Positions 27,085 through 35,236 of a DNA stretch of 44,729 nt are shown here, in pieces. The translations under genes and the position numbers were made by a program. The first letter of the stretch is position 1. Each line of letters opens with the position of its first letter. This DNA is from Candidatus Methylumidiphilus alinenensis (lineage in GTDB: Bacteria; Pseudomonadota; Gammaproteobacteria; Methylococcales; Methylococcaceae). The stretch is from positions 1-44,729 of the forward strand of contig QJPH01000539.1 in NCBI GenBank assembly GCA_003242955.1. The letters run 5' to 3'. Under the pieces are notes generated by a model. The model ran no database searches. It saw nothing but the letters and a program-made list of their open reading frames with translations, and was not told the origin of the DNA.

Positions 27085-28257
27085 ATGACCAACATTCACC
27101 ATGCCCTCGTCCTCAACCTTCACCAACCGCCAAACAATCTGGAGCATCTGTTTGCCAAAAATGAATGGGAGGCGAAGGAAATACTCTTCGCCTATGACCG
27201 CATCGCCCGTTCATTGTGGGGTTACGAGGACGTAGGGAGGGTGCATGTCTCGCTTTCAGGAACTTTGCTGGAAAGCTTGTCGAGTAGGGAATTCCAGGAA
27301 AAGACTTACGGAGTCGTCGATACCGGATCGCTACTTTGGCATTGGCAAAACCGCAATATCATCGAAATTTTAGGCACTGGATATTACCATCCGGTGTTCC
27401 CGTTGATTCCTCAGGCAGATTGGGATGAGCATCTAGTACGCTGGCGCGCCATCGCACGGCATCTATTCTGGCGCGAGAACTTCAAAGGATTCTGGCCCCC
27501 TGAAATGGGCTTCTGCATGGAGATGATTCCCCACCTTGCCAAACAGGGCTATCGCTATGTAATTGTCGATAGTGAACACGTAGAACCCAAAAGCGCCATG
27601 CGTTGGGAAGAATTGCGTTACCGTCCTCACATTGCACGGCATGGCGGGGCTGAAATCATCGTTGTGGTGCGTGACCGCGATCTTTCCGATGCCCAAGAGG
27701 CCGGAATGGAATTCGGCTGGTTCGAGTGGGAGGTGGCGCAAAGGACCAAATGGTGCGATTTCGAGCCGCTGGTGACCACCGCCACCGACGGCGAAAACGG
27801 CGGCTGGTTCCGCAATGTGACCGAGGGGAGCAACTTCTGGAGTTGCTTCTACCGCGAATTGATGGACCGTGCGCGTGGCGAGGGGACGATCAAGCCCACC
27901 TTCATCGATGCCTATCTGGATAAATTTGGCGCAACCGGCGAAGTGATTGTCAAAGAAGGCGCATGGAACACCGGTTGGCACCACGGGCGAGGCTTCGTCC
28001 AGTGGACCGGCTCGCAGGTGCAAAAGGATGCCTTGGCGCGGGTTGCGGAAATTAGTGGTTTGGTGAATGCCGCATGGGCTAAAGCCATAGAAGCCGAGTT
28101 GCACGACACTGAAACATGGCACGCGTTGACGGAAGCCCATTGGCATTTGTTGCGCGGGGAAACCAGTTGCAACTTCTACTGGGGGGAGGATTGGGTCCAT
28201 CGTGCCCATGAAGATTTAGATGCAGCTTGCGCGGCCTTGCAGCGAGTACCTAGTTAA
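27085..28257 (+). CDS. Glycoside hydrolase family 57 protein
   Basis: A 390-residue alpha-glucan-active enzyme. GH57 motifs are visible in order: LNLHQPP (residues 11-17, motif 1), FWPPEMGF (Glu140, nucleophile position of motif 3) and ATDGENGGWF (Asp235, acid/base position of motif 4). The length is that of the short bacterial GH57 group; whether it is an amylase, glucanotransferase or branching-type enzyme cannot be told. A GGAG site lies before the ATG. A role in glycogen turnover alongside glgP is likely by inference, though the genes are 11 kb apart. Confidence 0.88.
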   Translation: MTNIHHALVLNLHQPPNNLEHLFAKNEWEAKEILFAYDRIARSLWGYEDVGRVHVSLSGTLLESLSSREFQEKTYGVVDTGSLLWHWQNRNIIEILGTGYYHPVFPLIPQADWDEHLVRWRAIARHLFWRENFKGFWPPEMGFCMEMIPHLAKQGYRYVIVDSEHVEPKSAMRWEELRYRPHIARHGGAEIIVVVRDRDLSDAQEAGMEFGWFEWEVAQRTKWCDFEPLVTTATDGENGGWFRNVTEGSNFWSCFYRELMDRARGEGTIKPTFIDAYLDKFGATGEVIVKEGAWNTGWHHGRGFVQWTGSQVQKDALARVAEISGLVNAAWAKAIEAELHDTETWHALTEAHWHLLRGETSCNFYWGEDWVHRAHEDLDAACAALQRVPS

Positions 28258-28309
28258 ACATATTAAACATAATGCAAGTTTTGCCTTGTCTCTCATTAGG
28301 GTCTGAGCA

Positions 28310-29467
28310 ATGACCCTATCTCCCTTAGGAATTGAATTGTCAATCCCCTTGCAAGTGACCACAAAAGTATCGATTGACAAACTGATTCTAGACCATGCGA
28401 ACCCACGCTTCGTTGAGGCTGGTCGAAAAATATCTGATGAGAGTGTCATCGCCCAACTTTATCGCAGCGAGGAGTTGGGAGAGCTTTTACAATCGATAGC
28501 CGCAAATGGCTACTTAGACATCGAACCTCTGATTGTCATGTTTGATGAGTCGGGGGACAAGCTGATTGTCTTGGAGGGAAACCGGCGTTTTGCGGCTATC
28601 CGCCTGTTTCGTGAACCTACTCTGGTTGATCAGATCTTTGCCAATGAGCGTTTACGTATCTCCGTTCCAACAATCCCCCCCGAAATTCGCCACACATTGG
28701 AAAAAGTATCCGTATATCGGGTTCCAAATCGTGATGCAGCCCGTTCGTTTATTGGTTTCAAGCACATCAATGGTGCTGCCAAGTGGAATTCTTATGCCAA
28801 AGCGAGGTTTGCGGCAGACTGGTATCGTGATGCTAAAAGCAATGTCACTCTAGGAGAAATTTCGGAAAAAATTGGTGATAAGCATGACACCATAAAAAGG
28901 ATGGTAACAGCTATCTACGTACTTGAGCAGGCTGAGAAATATCATATATTCTCAATGGATGATCGCAAGGTTGTAAAGTTTAACTTCTCGCATCTATACA
29001 CTGCGCTGTCACGGACGCAATACATGAACTTCTTGGGGCTGGAGTTAGCTTGGTCACGTTACGATCCCAAGCCTGATCCTGTTCCAGAAGATAAGCTAGA
29101 TCACTTACGTGAAGTTCTGGTGTGGATTTATGGTTCAAAAGAAGGGGATAAGGAGCCTGTTGTCCAATCGCAGAACCCGGATATTAAACGGCTGGGTGAG
29201 ACCTTGACCAATGCCGAAGGACTGCATATGCTTAGGGCGGGGCGTACATTAACTGAGGCGCACGCCTGCACACATTCCGCAGACGAAAAATTATCGTCAT
29301 CTTTGATCAAAGCGCGTGGAATGCTGCGTGAGGCAGTGAATAGCCTACGGGGATATGATGGTCAGGATCAATCGCTTCTCAATATTGCAGAAGATATCTC
29401 AGAAACGGCGGAAACTATCTACAATCGCATGAGGAAAAAAAGCAAAGATGCGATGGGGAAGGATTAA
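28310..29467 (+). CDS. ParB N-terminal-domain (ParB/sulfiredoxin-fold) protein
   Basis: A 385-residue protein. Residues ~20-105 form a ParB/Srx-type domain: SIDKLILDHANPRF, LLQSIAANGYLDIEPLIVM and VLEGNRRFAAIRLF, where EGNRRFAA (89-96) corresponds to the nucleotide-binding GERRxRA box of ParB. A central helical region (GEISEKIGDKHDTIKRMVTAIYVLEQA) looks like an HTH. The C-terminal ~120 residues are helical. It overlaps the next gene by one base (TAATG) and begins a three-gene unit. No parA partner is present, so chromosome partitioning is unlikely. Stand-alone ParB-like proteins beside DNA methyltransferases are common in mobile defence or modification loci. Confidence 0.8.
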   Translation: MTLSPLGIELSIPLQVTTKVSIDKLILDHANPRFVEAGRKISDESVIAQLYRSEELGELLQSIAANGYLDIEPLIVMFDESGDKLIVLEGNRRFAAIRLFREPTLVDQIFANERLRISVPTIPPEIRHTLEKVSVYRVPNRDAARSFIGFKHINGAAKWNSYAKARFAADWYRDAKSNVTLGEISEKIGDKHDTIKRMVTAIYVLEQAEKYHIFSMDDRKVVKFNFSHLYTALSRTQYMNFLGLELAWSRYDPKPDPVPEDKLDHLREVLVWIYGSKEGDKEPVVQSQNPDIKRLGETLTNAEGLHMLRAGRTLTEAHACTHSADEKLSSSLIKARGMLREAVNSLRGYDGQDQSLLNIAEDISETAETIYNRMRKKSKDAMGKD

Positions 29468-30468
29468 TGGGCATCGCACTCTATTTTCCCCAAGACGAAT
29501 TTGGCAAAGGGCAATCTAATTTTGATCTCGCCGCCGATTACCTGGAATTGACGGCCTTTTTTTCTGCGGATCGTATTGCCTTCACGACTGATCTTGTCAA
29601 CGCAGAGGAGATTGGAGCAGAAGAAGACTACTTCGATGTTGATGAAGAAATGACCAACCGGGAAGAGATTGTTTCTGGGGCGGTGGCTAGAGTCAGTGGA
29701 CGTATCCATAGTTTGGGTTCATCGTATCCATTTGAGATCGACGACAATGGCGATGTGCTTGCCTTCACCGGGATGGAATTGACAATCGGTCAGGCGGCGT
29801 ATTTGCTCTGTTTAGTGTTGTCAAACTTAAAGTCGGTGTCGCCAGTATTGGACGGAACCCCAGTTTACCCAAGCGAGGCGGAAATCTGTTCGTTGCGCCA
29901 GTATTTCCAATATTTTGCCACAGCTGCACTGGCTGCCGAAATTCGCGGACAAGCGTGGTCTTTCGGTTTTCCACGACCAGACACATCAGACTTTAACACA
30001 AAGCTGGAAGACATTTGGCGCGTACTCAAGGATGGACGGGTGCAGTCTGCGCGGGGTGCGCCAACTTACCCTAAAGATGACCAGATTGACGTGTTTGCGG
30101 CACGGCTGCATCCCGATGGCCTGCCAGGGTTTTTGTTTGCCGCTGCCCAAGTCGCAACAGGTGCAAACTGGCAAGCAAAGTCTATTTATTCGCATCTGAC
30201 TAAGGTTTTCCCCAGCCGTTGGTTTGGTGAGCAACCGGTGACAACCATGGTCTGTTATCACATTATCCCGTTCTCGCGGGCGGATGATAGCTTCTTCGAT
30301 GATGTCCGTGTCCTTGGCAATGTCTTGCACCGCTTACGAGTTCCTTACCGGGTTCAAGAGGCGGTCATGCTCATTGAGCAGGGCGTGTTGATCGAAGCTT
30401 TTGACCTTTTACCGAAAGCTGTCCAGTGGCTTAAGACTTACAGCCGCCGTGGATTGGAGGCGGTATGA
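29467..30468 (+). CDS. Protein of unknown function in ParB-like/methyltransferase operon
   Basis: A 333-residue soluble protein with no recognised family. The N-terminal ~65 residues are strongly acidic (AEEIGAEEDYFDVDEEMTN). The middle (ELTIGQAAYLLCLVLSNL, YFQYFATAALAAEIRGQAWSFGFPRP) is helical and hydrophobic without being a clear membrane segment. The C-terminal part contains AARLHPDGLPGFLFAAAQVATGANWQAKSIYSHLTKVFPSRWF. It shares one base with the upstream gene and four with the downstream one (ATGA), so all three are translationally coupled and probably act in one complex. This gene is the system-specific component. Confidence 0.75.
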   Translation: MGIALYFPQDEFGKGQSNFDLAADYLELTAFFSADRIAFTTDLVNAEEIGAEEDYFDVDEEMTNREEIVSGAVARVSGRIHSLGSSYPFEIDDNGDVLAFTGMELTIGQAAYLLCLVLSNLKSVSPVLDGTPVYPSEAEICSLRQYFQYFATAALAAEIRGQAWSFGFPRPDTSDFNTKLEDIWRVLKDGRVQSARGAPTYPKDDQIDVFAARLHPDGLPGFLFAAAQVATGANWQAKSIYSHLTKVFPSRWFGEQPVTTMVCYHIIPFSRADDSFFDDVRVLGNVLHRLRVPYRVQEAVMLIEQGVLIEAFDLLPKAVQWLKTYSRRGLEAV

Positions 30469-30719
30469 GGCACCGATTTCATGCGATATGCCCAAACTTT
30501 GCAATGTTTCCAGAAACTTTCGTCGAAAAGCATCTTGCTGCAAGTAAATATGATGGAATTGTATTCGATCCATTCTGCAGTCGCGGGACAACCATTTTCG
30601 AATCGCTATTGCGTGATCGAAATGCAGCCGGTTGTGATGTGCATTCGGTTGCAGCCTGCATTACGGGTGCAAAAGCATCGCCCACAGTTGAGCACGATTT
30701 CTGTTTTATTGTCAATTGA
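30465..30719 (+). pseudogene. Truncated DNA methyltransferase (N-terminal ~75 residues)
   Basis: The start overlaps the preceding stop as ATGA. The frame begins MRHRFHAICPNFAMFPETF and holds the SAM-binding motif FDPFCSRGTTIFESLLRDR (Asp35 to Gly41) and AAGCDVHSVAACITGAKA, the pattern of N4/N6 amino-methyltransferases. After residue ~73 similarity stops, and the frame ends 10-12 codons later. The catalytic (D/S)PP(Y/F) motif IV and the recognition domain are missing. The sequence then runs straight into the dusA promoter region, so a deletion removed the 3' end. The protein should be inactive as a methyltransferase. Confidence 0.75.
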
Positions 30720-30763
30720 TTCGGGCAAGGATTCCAATGGATACCAGAAAAATGCCATAATTC

Positions 30764-31765
30764 ATGACTGAAAAACTTCAAGCCCCTATTCTTTGGCCAT
30801 CGTCCCACCGCCTCTGCCTAGCCCCCATGCTTGAGTGGACGGATAGGCATTTCCGCTATTTTTTGCGGCTGGTTTCGAAACGGATTTTTCTCTATTCCGA
30901 GATGGTCACCACCGGTGCGGTTTTACAGGGCGACCGTAGCCGGTTATTGGCTTTCGACGCTGCAGAACATCCTGTGGCTCTGCAATTGGGGGGCAGCGAT
31001 CCTGCGGATTTAGCCGAGTCCAGCCGCATTGCAGAGTCTTTCGGTTATGACGAAGTGAATCTGAATGTAGGTTGCCCTAGCGACCGGGTGCAAAGTGGAC
31101 GTTTTGGGGCTTGTTTGATGGCGGAGCCAGAATTGGTGGCAGACTGCATGCTGGCTATGCGCAAGGCGGTTAATATCCCTGTGACAGTAAAAACTCGCAT
31201 CGGCATTGACAACCGGGACTCTTACCGTGAACTGGCTCATTTCGTCCGCACAGTGGCAGACGGCGGTTGCACGACTTTCATCATCCATGCACGGAAGGCA
31301 TGCCTGAAAGGACTTTCCCCAAAAGAGAACCGCGAGGTTCCTCCGCTTCGTTATGACATGGCAAGGCAGCTTAAAGAGGATTTTCCACATCTCGAAATTG
31401 TACTGAATGGTGGTATTATGAATCTTCAAGAGTGTTTGGAGCATCTCCAGACATTCGACGGGGTCATGCTGGGACGATCCATTTACCATAACCCCTATTT
31501 ATTGACTGAAGCGGATCGTGTGCTATTCGGTGACAACCACCCAGTTCCCACCCGTGAAGCTATTCTGCAAGCCTTGCTTCCTTATGTAGAAAGGGAATTA
31601 GCGCAGGGAACACGCTTGCAATCCATTTGCCGCCACATTCTTGGTTTGTTCCATGGTGCGCCAGGGGGACGCTTATGGCGTCGGCATCTCAGCGAGAACG
31701 CGGTCAAGCCCGGTGTTGGCGTGGAGGTTTTACGGGCAGCTTTGGAGCTTACGCGGTATAATTAG
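30764..31765 (+). CDS. dusA: tRNA-dihydrouridine synthase A
   Basis: A 333-residue FMN enzyme reducing uridines 20/20a of tRNA. The TIM barrel starts with HRLCLAPMLEWTDRHFRYFLRL; the active-site segment NLNVGCPSDRVQSGRFGACLM carries the catalytic cysteine. FMN-binding TVKTRIGID, FIIHARKACLKGLSPKENREVPPL (DusA-specific) and LNGGIMNLQECLEHLQTFDGVMLGRSIYHNPYLL follow. Length matches DusA. It lies 44 bp after the truncated methyltransferase and is followed closely by folE. Confidence 0.96.
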   Translation: MTEKLQAPILWPSSHRLCLAPMLEWTDRHFRYFLRLVSKRIFLYSEMVTTGAVLQGDRSRLLAFDAAEHPVALQLGGSDPADLAESSRIAESFGYDEVNLNVGCPSDRVQSGRFGACLMAEPELVADCMLAMRKAVNIPVTVKTRIGIDNRDSYRELAHFVRTVADGGCTTFIIHARKACLKGLSPKENREVPPLRYDMARQLKEDFPHLEIVLNGGIMNLQECLEHLQTFDGVMLGRSIYHNPYLLTEADRVLFGDNHPVPTREAILQALLPYVERELAQGTRLQSICRHILGLFHGAPGGRLWRRHLSENAVKPGVGVEVLRAALELTRYN

Positions 31766-31784
31766 CTGATGTTACGCGCCGCTA

Positions 31785-31820
31785 TTCCCCCCTTTGGAAA
31801 AGGGAGGCTAGGGGGATTTT
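31785..31820. repeat. C-run/G-run hairpin between dusA and folE
   Basis: TTCCCCCCTTTGGAAAAGGGAGG followed by CTAGGGGGA: the same hairpin family as at 7988, 12500 and 15868. It lies in the folE leader. Confidence 0.55.
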
Positions 31821-31843
31821 CTGAAACAATTTGCCCGGAACCC

Positions 31844-32389
31844 ATGATGGAAAAGCAGTTTTCCCAACTCATTCAAGCAATCGGCGAGGACATTACGCGG
31901 GAGGGCTTGGTCGATACCCCCAAGCGTGCAGCAGCGGCTTTCCGCTTCCTCAATAACGGCTATCACAAAAGCCTGGAAAATGTTCTTAATAATGCAATAT
32001 TCGAATCTGATACCGAAGACATGGTCATCGTCAAGGATATCGAATTGTATTCGCTATGCGAACACCACTTGCTGCCCTTCATAGGCAAGTGCCATGTCGC
32101 CTACCTGCCTACGGGCAAGGTGCTGGGGTTGTCCAAGATTGCCCGCATTGTCGATATGTACGCCCGCCGCCTGCAAATCCAAGAGCGACTGACCAAACAA
32201 ATTGCCGACGCAATCCAAGTGGCGGTCAATCCCCGTGGGGTTGCCGTGGTCATTGAGGCCAAACATTTGTGCATGATGATGCGCGGCGTGGAAAAGCAAA
32301 ATTCTGTCATGACGACTTCTTCCATGCTCGGGCTGTTTCGCGAGAATATCAGTACCCGCTCGGAATTTTTAAACCTTATCAAACGATAG
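31844..32389 (+). CDS. folE: GTP cyclohydrolase I
   Basis: A 181-residue enzyme opening GTP to dihydroneopterin triphosphate, first step of folate synthesis. It shows [21 protein letters not shown], the zinc site [39 protein letters not shown] (Cys and His ligands), [11 protein letters not shown] and the second Cys in [22 protein letters not shown]. The frame extends upstream to 31769 through a hairpin repeat; ATG 31844 (or the adjacent 31847) agrees with the family N terminus. Followed after 14 bp by hemH. Confidence 0.95.
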   Translation: MMEKQFSQLIQAIGEDITREGLVDTPKRAAAAFRFLNNGYHKSLENVLNNAIFESDTEDMVIVKDIELYSLCEHHLLPFIGKCHVAYLPTGKVLGLSKIARIVDMYARRLQIQERLTKQIADAIQVAVNPRGVAVVIEAKHLCMMMRGVEKQNSVMTTSSMLGLFRENISTRSEFLNLIKR

Positions 32390-32403
32390 GCAACAACGGA
32401 CCA

Positions 32404-33390
32404 ATGAACCGACCCTTCACCAATACCGCAGTGCTGCTGGTCAATCTTGGCACACCCGAGCACCCTACCGCTGCTTCGGTGCGGCGATACTTGGGCGAGT
32501 TTCTCGCTGATCCGCGTGTCGTTGAAATCCCCAAGCCCATTTGGTGGTTGATTCTGCATGGCATAGTGCTAAGGGTGCGCCCGGCCAAATCCGCTAAGGC
32601 ATATCAAAGCATCTGGATGGATCGCGGTTCGCCTTTGATGGTGTTCACTAAAGATTTGGCAGAGGCGTTACGCCAAGAACTGCATGAACGCGGAGTGGAC
32701 GAGCTGGCAGTTGAAATCGCCATGCGCTACGGGAACCCTTCCATTCCAGATCAATTGGCCCGGCTTAAAGAGTCAGGTGTGCAAAGGTTTATCATATTGC
32801 CTTTATATCCCCAATACGCGGCGGCCACCACGGCCTCAATTTTCGACAAGGTGGCTGAGATTTTCGTGCGCCAGCGGCATGTGCCGGCATTGCGCTTCAT
32901 CAGCGATTATCACCTTGACGAGGGTTACATTGCCGCAGTTGCTGCAAGTATCGAACGATTCTGGCAGACTCACGGACGCTCAGAAATGCTGCTGTTTTCC
33001 CTGCACGGCCTACCTGCCGTCAGCCGCAAACAGGGCGATCCCTATTATTACCAGTGCGTTGCTTCAACCCAGTCCATTGCGGCCAAATTGGGCTTGGAGG
33101 ATGGCGCATGGAAATTGGTGTTCCAATCCCGTTTTGGTGCTCAAGAATGGCTCAAGCCGTATTGCGTGGATACATTGAAGGAACTGCCGGGGCTAGGTGT
33201 CAAATCAGTGGATGTCGTTTGCCCTGGCTTTGCCGTGGATTGCCTGGAAACCTTGGAAGAAATTGCCATCGCTAATAAGGAGATTTTTATCGAAGCCGGT
33301 GGAATAAGTTACCGCTACATTCCCGCACTGAACGCCAGTCAGGAGCATGCGAAGGTGTTGGCGGACTTAATTTTTAACGTGTCTGTATAA
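32404..33390 (+). CDS. hemH: Ferrochelatase
   Basis: A 328-residue enzyme inserting iron into protoporphyrin IX, last step of heme synthesis. It has AVLLVNLGTPEHPTAASVRRYLGEFLADPRVVEIP, AMRYGNPSIPDQLARLKESGVQRFIILPLYPQYAAATTAS, the catalytic histidine in LLFSLHGLPAVSRKQGDPYYYQC, FQSRFGAQEWLKPY and VVCPGFAVDCLETLEEI. ATG 32404 follows an acaacgg/GGACC segment and matches the family; the longer frame upstream overlaps folE. It probably shares a transcript with folE. A PLD-like gene begins 5 bp after its stop. Confidence 0.95.
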   Translation: MNRPFTNTAVLLVNLGTPEHPTAASVRRYLGEFLADPRVVEIPKPIWWLILHGIVLRVRPAKSAKAYQSIWMDRGSPLMVFTKDLAEALRQELHERGVDELAVEIAMRYGNPSIPDQLARLKESGVQRFIILPLYPQYAAATTASIFDKVAEIFVRQRHVPALRFISDYHLDEGYIAAVAASIERFWQTHGRSEMLLFSLHGLPAVSRKQGDPYYYQCVASTQSIAAKLGLEDGAWKLVFQSRFGAQEWLKPYCVDTLKELPGLGVKSVDVVCPGFAVDCLETLEEIAIANKEIFIEAGGISYRYIPALNASQEHAKVLADLIFNVSV

Positions 33391-33395
33391 TTCAA

Positions 33396-34100
33396 ATGGC
33401 AAAATTTTTAAACACAAGTGCTACCAATTATTTTCTTGAGGAACTAATCAAGGACGCACGGGACCGGCTTATTTTGATTAGTCCTTTTTTAAAACTAAAT
33501 GATCGCATTAAAGAGTTACTGGTAGACAAGAATCGTCTAAAAATAGATGTGAGGATTGTCTATGGCAAGAGTGAATTACTGCCTGAAGAGATTAACTGGC
33601 TAAAGGAATTGAGTTACATCAGAACTAGCTTTTGCAAAAACCTTCACGCAAAATGCTATATGAATGAAGAATTATGCATTGTCACCAGTCTGAATCTTTA
33701 TGAGTTTAGCCAAATAAACAACAATGAAATGGGAATTTTAATCCGACGGGCGGATGATGTCGATCTTTACAAAGATGCCTATGACGAAGCTCAACGGATT
33801 ATTCGGATTAGTGAAGAAGTGCGAATCTCTCTTGAGCGAGTACACAACGAAAATGAGGCAAATTCTGAGGCAAAATCAGAGTCGGAAGACGTTGTAGATA
33901 AGCTCACAACGTCAAAATTAGCGCAGAAACTAGGGATGAAAACCAATGATCTATTGGAACGCTTCATTAGCATTGGATATCTGGATGCCCGCGATGGAAA
34001 ACATTACATTACCGCTAAAGGCAAGGATGCTGGCGGAGAGTTCCGTATGAGCCAAAAATATGGTCCGTATTTTATTTGGCCCGATTCATTGAAGCTGTAA
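33396..34100 (+). CDS. Phospholipase D-like protein with single modified HKD motif
   Basis: A 234-residue protein. Residues ~8-140 form a PLD-like domain: NYFLEELIKDARDRLILISPFLKL, KIDVRIVYGKSELLPEEINWL and LHAKCYMNEELCIVTSLNLYEFS. His84 and Lys86 are present, but the aspartate of HxKx4D is Glu91. After a charged linker (ENEANSEAKSESEDV) a winged-helix-like segment follows (KLAQKLGMKTNDLLERFISIGYLDARDGKHYITAKGKDAGG). One HKD per chain means dimers would form the active site, as in small PLD nucleases. It is clearly more AT-rich than hemH, 5 bp upstream, so it is probably acquired. Role unknown; a nuclease-type defence or repair function is plausible. Confidence 0.7.
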   Translation: MAKFLNTSATNYFLEELIKDARDRLILISPFLKLNDRIKELLVDKNRLKIDVRIVYGKSELLPEEINWLKELSYIRTSFCKNLHAKCYMNEELCIVTSLNLYEFSQINNNEMGILIRRADDVDLYKDAYDEAQRIIRISEEVRISLERVHNENEANSEAKSESEDVVDKLTTSKLAQKLGMKTNDLLERFISIGYLDARDGKHYITAKGKDAGGEFRMSQKYGPYFIWPDSLKL

Positions 34101-34139
34101 GTGTTGCTCTATCGATCACCAGCGACAATGCATTGCTTT

Positions 34140-34236
34140 TAGCGTTGCGCCGTTGCGTGAGACTTTCTTTTTGCTACTTCTCCATACGGTTTTGCTGTGT
34201 AGTTGAGGAATGGTTTTTTCTTACGCAACGTAAAAA
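34140..34236. repeat. CGTTGCGCCGTTGCGTGAGA palindrome, copy 3
   Basis: Left arm CGTTGCGCCGTTGCGTGAGA; the right arm is shortened to TTACGCAACG. Related to copies at 11621 and 16081. Confidence 0.7.
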
Positions 34237-34428
34237 GAAGCACTCCCATTTCACTCAAACGCCTCCCTGTGTTCTGGCTACCGGGATTCCCTACCAGCAT
34301 GATGGCTCTGTCAACAGTATTGGGTGGTAGAGAGGACTTTCCATCCAAGGCAGCTATGTCAGGCTGGGCAACGAAATCACCCTAAACACCCGCCAGTTCA
34401 AGTTTTGGGACAAACCTGAACCACTTTA

Positions 34429-34700
34429 GGTGATTTACAACAAAGAACATACCATCAAAAGTTTCATGAATGGCTAATTCCCCGGTCAGATCATGTTCAA
34501 GGGTCGATATAGGTTCTTGGTTCATTGGGATATCCATGGGGGTAGCACTACTCTCACCGCGATATGACAGCAATGATGCACCATTGCCGACCGCCAATCA
34601 ATGTTCAGATACTCGGGTCCATCCCACTCAAGGAAACGCCCACGTCGATGAAACAGTCATTGATCCCTACTTTCAGGGATGTTCTTTATTGGATATCACC
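34429..34700. mobile_element. GGTGATWTCCAA-ended element, copy 2
   Basis: Starts GGTGATTTACAACAAAGAAC and ends GTTCTTTATTGGATATCACC, with TA-containing flanks (TTA / TAA). It is 107 bp longer than copy 1 at 7822-7986; the interiors are unrelated by eye and no protein was recognised. Confidence 0.6.
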
Positions 34701-34740
34701 TAAGGCGGGTTCTGAACCCGCCCCTACGTCGTCCGTTCCC

Positions 34741-35232
34741 CTAAACCGTCAACCCGCGCTCCCCGCGCAATATGCCGGTGGTGCCGGAACGCACGACTTC
34801 AATGATGTTTTCCTCGCCTACCGTATTCAAGAAAGCGTCCAGTTTGGATTTTTCGCCGGTGATTTCGATGATGAAGGTGGTGGCAGTCACGTCAAGGATG
34901 TTGCCCCGGAATATTTCCGCCAGACGCATGATTTCTTCGCGCCCGCCATTCACAGCACGGGTCTTCACCATCATCAACTCGCGTTCGATATGGGTGGACT
35001 CGGAAATATCAATCAGCTTGACCACATCAATCAGTTTATTGAGTTGCTTGGTGATTTGCTCGATGATTTCATCGCTACCGGTGGTGACCAATGTCATCCG
35101 GGACAGGGTGGAGTCTTGGGTCGGGGCGACGGTCAGCGATTCGATGTTGTAGCCTCGCGCCGAGAACAGACCCGCCACTCGAGCCAAGGCACCGGATTCG
35201 TTTTCAATCAGAATGGAAATGATATGACTCAT
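34741..35232 (-). CDS. ilvH: Acetolactate synthase small (regulatory) subunit
   Basis: A 163-residue regulatory subunit of AHAS, which binds valine through its N-terminal ACT domain (HIISILIENESGALARVAGLFSARGYNIESLTVAPTQD) and activates the large subunit. The C-terminal half (FRGNILDVTATTFIIEITGEKSKLDAFLNTV) is the second ACT-like domain. ATG 35232 is the family start and lies 4 bp after the ilvB stop. Confidence 0.96.
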   Translation of the reverse strand: MSHIISILIENESGALARVAGLFSARGYNIESLTVAPTQDSTLSRMTLVTTGSDEIIEQITKQLNKLIDVVKLIDISESTHIERELMMVKTRAVNGGREEIMRLAEIFRGNILDVTATTFIIEITGEKSKLDAFLNTVGEENIIEVVRSGTTGILRGERGLTV

Positions 35233-35236
35233 GGTA

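Larger units (their letters stand above)
34101..34740. other. Gene-free repeat region before ilvH
   Basis: Holds a GTTGCGCCGTTGCG palindrome (34140-34236), a partial ACCGGGATTCCCTACCAGC-type repeat (about 34262-34305), a GGTGAT-ended element (34429-34700) and a GGGCGGGTTCTGAACCCGCC hairpin (34703-34724). No coding sequence was recognised. Confidence 0.55.

Noticed and set aside
12500-31820. C-run/G-run hairpins as rho-independent terminators
   Set aside because: They recur in leaders as well as after genes and lack consistent T tracts; they look like a dispersed repeat family.
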